DNA from: Lolium rigidum
Lineage: Eukaryota > Streptophyta > Magnoliopsida > Poales > Poaceae
DNA: 64,000 nucleotides
Assembly: GCF_022539505.1 (NCBI RefSeq)
Contig: NC_061514.1
Location: forward strand, 40,102,869-40,166,868
Direction of reading: 5' to 3'
In this document: in pieces, positions 58,448-64,000 of the stretch
Layout: every line of letters starts with the position of its first letter
Numbering within the stretch: position 1 is the first letter of the stretch
Made by a program: the position numbers and the translations under genes
The notes under the pieces: model-generated
What the model was told of the DNA's origin: nothing
Seen by the model: only the letters and a program-made list of their open reading frames with translations
Databases searched by the model: none

Positions 58448-61120
58448 ACGGAAAGACAATACGTCAACCACGCGCATCAATCCCTAAGGTGAACAATGCT
58501 ATTTCTCTTTCTAATTTTAGACCGATAAGCCTCTGCAACGTAATATATAAAATTGCGTCAAAAGTAATAGCTAATCGTCTTAAATGTTTTCTGCCTAAAA
58601 TTATATCTGAGCAACAAAGCGCCTTCGTACCCGGGAGGCAGATAACCGACAATATCCTAATAGCATATGAATGTCTCCACACTATTAGAAAGCAGAAGGC
58701 TAAAACCCCTTTCTTTGCACTTAAAATTGAGATGACAAAGGCTTATGATAGGGTAGAATGGGGGTATTTGCAAGGTGTGCTTTTAAAATTGGGCTTTAAT
58801 TCGAGGTGGGTGAAAAGTGTGATGAGGTGTGTAACGAATGTAAAATATGCCATTAAAGTTAATGGCGATTTGACTGAGCCCTTTATCCCCACAAGAGGGA
58901 TCCGTCAAGGTGACCCGATTAGTCCCTATTTATTCTTATTATGTGCTGAAGGGTTATCTTGTCTTTTGCAGCAAAAAGAAGCCACAGGGGAGCTAAGAGG
59001 CATCCGTAATGGTAAGAATGGGTCACCCATCTCCCATTTGCTATTCGCAGATGACAGTGTGTTTTTTGCTAAGAGTGATGATAGGAGCACAAACACTCTT
59101 ACCTTAGCTCTACAAACTTATTGCCAAGGGTCGGGCCAACAAATAAACCTACATAAGTCCTCCATCCTCTTTGGCCCACATTGTGATGACCATATCAAGC
59201 TGAGGGTGAAGGAAAAACTAGGTGTACATGATGAATCTTTACAGTCCACTTATTTGGGTATGCCCACTCGGGTAGGAAGATCTCCAACAAGCAACTTTAA
59301 CTTCCTCACCGGTAGGCTTTGGAAAAGGCTTAATGGTTGCACTGATAGGCCACTATCACGAGCAGGCAAAGAAATCTTTCTGAAATCAGTAGCGCAAGTA
59401 ATCCCAACGTATGTAATTAGTTGTTTCCGGATTCCTAAATCCGTTTGTGAGAAGTTACAGAGACCAATCTCTAACTTCTGGTGGGGTACAGAAGAGGGCA
59501 GGAAAAAATTACACTGGAAATCATGAAGTTGGTTATCTGCACCAAAGAATCTAGGAGGCATGGGTTTTAGAGAAATGACTCTTTTCAACCAAGCGATGCT
59601 TGGGAAACAATGTCTGGAGACCTGCTAACGGTCCCTAATTCTCTTTGTGCTCGAGTTTTGAAAGGGAGATACTTTCCCGAAGGGGAGTTCTGGACTGCTA
59701 AATGTCCAAGGTCAGCATCCTATACATAGAGGAGTTTAATGCACGGTAAAGAACTGTTGCAGAAGGGCGTGCATTGGAGAATAGGGGACGGGAAACAAGT
59801 TTTTATTCGCAGAGATAATTGGATCCCAGAGATCACACCAGGGACGCTACTCACTAATTCTCCTATCCCTGATAATCAACATGTAAGCTCCTTGATCACA
59901 GCCGATGGCCAAGCATGGAGCGAGGAAGCTATCAGGTGTTTCTTTAAAGAAGAAATAGCTGACAAAATTCTGAAAATCCAGCTAAGTTCGGATGGCTGCG
60001 CTGACTTTGCTTCTTGGATGCATACAAAATCTGGAGTTTACACTGTTAGATCTGCATACAATTGGGCCTAAACACAAGCCTTTTGGATAGATAGAAGCTC
60101 GGCGAGAAAAGGTTCATCTTCAACACATGAAACAAATGGGAAGATATGGATGAAACTTTGGAGAACCCAATGTCCAAACAAAATGAAAATTGTGCTTTGG
60201 AGGATGGCCCACAATTGCTTGCCTACCGGTGACCAACTACATCTCCGTTCGATCCCCACAAGGTATGATTGCTCTTATTGCAACAGTAAATGAAACGGTG
60301 GAGCAACTGTTTCTTCCATTATCATTATGTTAGAGGAATCTGGGACGAAATGAAAATATCTTACGATATTCGGTTAAAGCTAAGAAGTTTCAGCAACATG
60401 CGACAATGGCTATTGGACTGGGTCTCTAACGCTTCAGATTTTCACATGGTTGTTTTTGCAGTAGCTATTTGGCATATATGGGAAAATAGAAATAATGTAA
60501 GAAATGGGGAGGCTATGCCTCATCCTGCTCGTTTGATAGGGAAGATCAAGGCATATATTGATTTTATCCTTATGAATGATTTCAGATCGACTACATCCAC
60601 AAGACGTGAGAACCAGAGTTCAATTCAAAAATGGTCCCCGCCGCCGGTTGGGTCGATGATGATGAATGTTGACGCAGCGATCTTCTCTAAATCTGGGCGC
60701 ATGGGCTATGGAATTATAATTCGAGACCACCTTGGATCTGTGCAAGCAGCTAGCGAGGGCTAGATGAACCATGTTGATAACCCGGAACTAGTCGAGCTTT
60801 GGTCGTAAGGCATGCTCGAACTTCGCCGCACAAGCAGTGCTTTGAGAATATCATGGTGGCGTCGGACCGCTTGTCGTTGATTAAGAAGGTGAAGAGCATT
60901 GACCAAGACAGATCCCACACTGGCGCTGTGGTTCACGATATCAAATGTAAATCTTTGAAGTTTGTAATGTGTAGCTTTGATCATGTTGATCGGTCTTGTA
61001 ATGAGGCAGCACATGTTCTCGCAAAGTCAGCTGAGCATGATGTAGGATCCTGCTGGTTTAGTGAGTTTCCTGATATTATTAGGACTACTGTTTGTAATGA
61101 ACAATGTTGGAGTGAATGAA
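58448..61120 (+). pseudogene. LINE ORF2: reverse transcriptase, zf-RVT, RNase H (broken)
   Basis: Reverse transcriptase motifs in order: SNFRPISLCNVIYKI, SAFVPGRQITDNILIAYE, MTKAYDRVEW, IRQGDPISPYLFLLCAEGL, and catalytic FADD (59044-59055). The zinc-binding region (WRTQCPNKMKIVLWRMAHN, near 60155-60210) and an RNase H-like RVT_3 domain (MMMNVDAAIF near 60660; DRSCNEAAHVLAK near 60990) follow. The frame stops at 59524-59526 (a Trp position), near 59627, at 59726 (another Trp position), and in several places between 60068 and 60780. The apurinic endonuclease half is absent. Confidence 0.88.
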
Positions 61121-61137
61121 ATGAAGCTGCCCATTCT

Positions 61138-61171
<34 letters not shown>
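58448..61171 (+). mobile_element. 5'-truncated LINE with 33-nt poly(A)
   Basis: The element starts inside ORF2, abutting the truncated LTR 4, and ends in an A33 run (61139-61171). No target duplication is found: the bases after the tail (GAGGTACACGGGCC) do not match those before 58448. A deletion or rearrangement on insertion is likely. Confidence 0.85.
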
Positions 61172-61175
<4 letters not shown>

Positions 61176-61558
61176 TACACGGGCCTGGCCCAATTCCCTC
61201 TCTTTGCTCGGTTTCTTCATCGTTTTCACGAGAGCTCGAGCGCCGGTTCCTCCATTTTCTCTCTTCTACTTGCCGTTTCTGGTCCGGCAGCAGCGCATTT
61301 TGATTGATCTGGTTCATCGCTGTTCATGGCTGCTGGAGGTTTGTGCACCCCTTCCCCATTCCCCGTCTCAAGTGGCTTTGCTATGGAGATTTTCGATTTA
61401 GGGTTTCACAGATCGTTGGGATAATTGATGTTACAAAGTCTGTACCTGATTGAGGTTTTGATGTGTGTGATTTTAGTAGTCGTTGATGGTTCTCGCTTCT
61501 CTCATCAAGTCGCCATCGTCGTGCTTGTGTGTTTTGGATGGCTAGCTTAACTGTAAAA
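61172..61558. other. Unassigned, C/T-rich then mixed
   Basis: It resembles a 5' UTR-plus-first-exon composition (a short ATGGCTGCTGGAG then GTTTGTG at 61326-61345), but no protein is recognisable. Confidence 0.35.
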
Positions 61559-61567
61559 CCCACGGAT

Positions 61568-62211
61568 GGGTGATGCTGTACACCGACCTGATCGGTGGAT
61601 ACCAGCTGCCGCACACCCTTTGGTAGTTATTGGGCTGGCCCAACAATTTTTTTTGCCTATTTCGAATTTCGTTTTTTCTACTGTTTCTTTTCTGTTTTTT
61701 TGTGTTTTTAACTTTTGAATATTTTTAAATTCTGAACTTTTTTCAAACCTGACTTTTTCAAAATTTGAACATTTTTTAGATTGGAACAATTTTCAAATTA
61801 GAACAAATTTTAAATTTGACAAATTTTGAACATTTTTAGAATGAACATTTTTTCAAAAAATTGATTTTTCCCAAAATTTGAACATTTTTAGAAAATGAAC
61901 ATATTTTAAATGTGAACATTTTTCGGATATGAATAATTTTTAGCTTTGAACAATTTTTGTTTTCAACACTTTTCAAAATTTGAACTTTTTCAAATTTGAA
62001 CTATTTTCAAGTTTGAACTTTTTCGATTTTAAACAAAAAGAAAAATAAACAGAAAAGAAAAATAAAAGGAAACAAAAAAGAAAACAGAAAAAAAACAGAA
62101 ACGGAAACAGAAAACGAAAAAAGAAGAAGGTGAAAACAGGCCAGGTCCAATACCCGACCAGGGTGTGTGGTGCCTGGTAGGCACCGACCTAGTCGGTGTA
62201 TAGGATTTCCC
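61568..62211. mobile_element. 644-bp Mutator-type MITE
   Basis: The 9-bp target duplication CCCACGGAT is perfect (61559-61567 and 62212-62220). The terminal inverted repeats run about 50 bp, sharing TACACCGAC, GGTCGGT-type and CACACCCT blocks. The interior is AT-rich with repeated TTTGAAC / TTCAAATTT words and no coding capacity. Confidence 0.85.
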
Positions 62212-62244
62212 CCCACGGATGACCGGATTGATGAGGGTGTCTGT

Positions 62245-63115
62245 CAGGGCCGGGCCGGCAAAATTTGAGGCCCTGTGCGAGATTGTAAATGGGGCCCTAT
62301 TTCATTAAAAAATATAATTAATGAATAACTATAATTTATATATACCTTGTATGGGCATTTAAACTGAGAATTACTTGCTTGCGCTTGTAGATTCTAATTT
62401 TGTGATAAAATCAGCTTAAAATTATTTTAAGACGAAACATATTGTATAGCTTAAAAACCGATCGGACCGGTGCCACCGTAATGGTTTCCTATTTAGGTTT
62501 TAAAAGTAGGAAAATATTTTTAGAATCTCAAAGACTTACATGCAAAGTTATCCCAATATGTAGTGCATATTATAAGAATTATCCCATGAGAGAAATATAA
62601 TAACGCTATATTAAATTACCTAACAATCTATGAAATTAAAACGTAGTGCTATTTTTTATATAATCCGAATCTGAAAAATCTTGGCATGTTTAAGACTTAG
62701 AACTAGAATTTTATTTCTTATTACATCTTAGCCATTAGTCGGAATAGCTAAAATCAGAGGGAAAAAAACTAGAATTTTATTTCTTAGTACGTCTTAGCCA
62801 TTAGTCGAAATAGCTAAAATCAGAGGGGAAAAAACTAGACGCAGCCACCAAGAAAATCAGAGGGTAAAAATACAAGACGCAGCTAGCAAGAAAATCAGAG
62901 GGAAAAAATAAAAGACGCGGCTAGCAATATTCGATCCTGCCAGCTCCTATCTAACGCGCTTGTGCAACATTTGACAATTACCACTCGGACTGAAATACTT
63001 TTATGATTGTAATTATATGTACATACTATATAATACAAAGTCAGAAAATTTGGGCCCCCAAAATTTTGGGGCCCTGTGCGGCCGCATGGGCCACACCCCT
63101 GCAGGCCCGGGCCTG
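62245..63115. mobile_element. 871-bp non-autonomous hAT element
   Basis: Termini are CAGGGCCGGGCCGG and, inverted, CAGGCCCGGGCCTG. The 8-bp target duplication GTGTCTGT is perfect (62237-62244 and 63116-63123). Inside, 62690-62920 has degenerate direct repeats (CTTAGCCATTAGTCG; AAAATCAGAGGG). No transposase is present. Confidence 0.88.
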
Positions 63116-63123
63116 GTGTCTGT

Positions 63124-64000
63124 TGAAGGGAAGGCATCCCAAGAACAATATTGAGAAGCTTGGCAAGCATCTATTCTAGCAAAGACATTGGCAAGCGGGA
63201 GCATCAACACAAGACTACATGATCTTCTTTTAGGATGAGAATTAACGGTTTAGCCTTAATTGGTTGTGTCCCACAATGGTTCCGTTGAAGACATGGTTTT
63301 GAGAGGATGAACTTTCTCTAGGTTGAAAATCTAAGATTTAGCTTTAATTGGTTCTGCCCGGTAATAACCTTGTTGAAAGCATTGTTTTGTGAGCGCGGAC
63401 TCTGGGTTCTGCTTTGGTGGTGGTTTGTGTTGCTGCTACAAGGTCTTGACCACCGTAGCGGGGTCATTTGTTTTTATTTTCTTCTTGATTTTTTTGTAAT
63501 AGGGTTATGTGTATATGCAATGTCTTTAGGACATTTCGTTATTGTATAGGCTGAATGTTATTTTTTAGCTTCGCGATATTTATATATTTCCTTTATCTGA
63601 AAAATAGCTAACCTATAATAGGCATGATGATTAAAAACTGATTTTTTACATTATATTAGAAAATAGGTGATGTATATTTTTTAGGACAAGTGATGTAAAT
63701 ATACATCACCTCACCTAGGAGGTGATATATATAAATAATCTAGGCTACGTGCGAAGCCCCAACCACCACATGAAGCATAGCCAAGGGTCGGTTGGATACT
63801 AGGCCTAAAAAGACCAGATGAAAGGAAGGCAGAAGTCCCGCTTTACTGCCTGCACACCGAGAGGGGTTAGGATGACCACTCATGTCCTGGTTATTGGTCC
63901 ACGGAAACTTGCCACGCTAACCGTGCAACACTAGGAAATGGAGCCCCAACGCAAAGACAATGTAGGCCAGAGGAATCGTGGGAGGAAAGCCTCTCCACTT
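63124..64000. other. Unassigned right end
   Basis: No supported gene. 63360-63605 looks like a transposon or gene 3' UTR (T-rich, ending TTTCCTTTATCTGAAAAA), reminiscent of a LINE tail, but no coding part is present. 63665-63712 carries an inverted repeat (TAGGTGATGTATATTTTTTA and TAAATATACATCACCTCA). Confidence 0.35.

Noticed and set aside
60628..61303. Lys-rich or Phe-rich ORFs around the A33 run
   Set aside because: They read through a poly(A) tail.
1..64000. CRISPR arrays, rRNA, tRNA, bacterial operons, viral genes
   Set aside because: None seen; repeats are plant transposon structures and the genes are intron-bearing.

Overview
The window looks like nuclear DNA from a pooid grass (Triticeae or a close tribe). 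Evidence: an Angela/BARE-type Copia element, Triticeae-style gag-only Gypsy LTR elements, CACTA elements with palindromic subterminal repeats, and two host genes with monocot gene structure and a GC-rich first exon. About 80% of the window is transposon-derived. It contains one 100-base assembly gap (55927-56026). I saw no rRNA, tRNA, CRISPR array or prokaryotic-style operon.

Layout. 1-21614 is most of a large, old CACTA (En/Spm) transposon on the minus strand. Its 5' terminus is at 21614, followed by a broken TNP2 transposase (21120-17794). Next come a broken short ORF of unknown function (17069-16556) and an oppositely oriented AP2-like ORF (15829-16347). Last is a broken Transposase_24/Ulp1-protease ORF (5357-1616). 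An 8.76 kb Angela-like Copia element (6901-15664, perfect 5-bp target duplication) sits in the shared promoter region of the AP2-like and Ulp1 ORFs. 21615-28692 is a patchwork: a hAT-like fragment, an orphan CACTA end, a 164-bp hAT MITE, and a LINE fragment split by a 3.5 kb hAT element with a DUF4371/TTF-type transposase.

28693-41400 is the genic island. NAGLU (alpha-N-acetylglucosaminidase, 19 exons, plus strand) and plastid 3-phosphoglycerate dehydrogenase (PGDH, 5 exons, minus strand) converge tail to tail with 633 bp between their stop codons. The exon models I read give uninterrupted frames of 818 and 609 residues. The only irregularity is a GA-AG intron in NAGLU where GT is expected. 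NAGLU acts on glycans in lysosome/vacuole-type compartments; PGDH opens the phosphorylated serine pathway in plastids. I see no functional link beyond adjacency.

41650-61171 returns to repeats: a minus-strand LINE fragment, a possible Harbinger end, then a tandem LTR-internal-LTR-internal-LTR array of a non-autonomous Gypsy element whose second and third LTRs carry a second LTR family at the same site. After the gap there is the 3' end of a related element, joined to a 5'-truncated LINE with a 33-nt poly(A). The right end holds a Mutator MITE (61568-62211) and a hAT element (62245-63115), both with perfect target duplications, then unassigned DNA.

The most notable items are the composite CACTA element (transposase, Ulp1-like protease, AP2-like domain, with palindrome clusters upstream of its minus-strand ORFs), the GA-AG NAGLU intron, and the tandem chimeric-LTR array.
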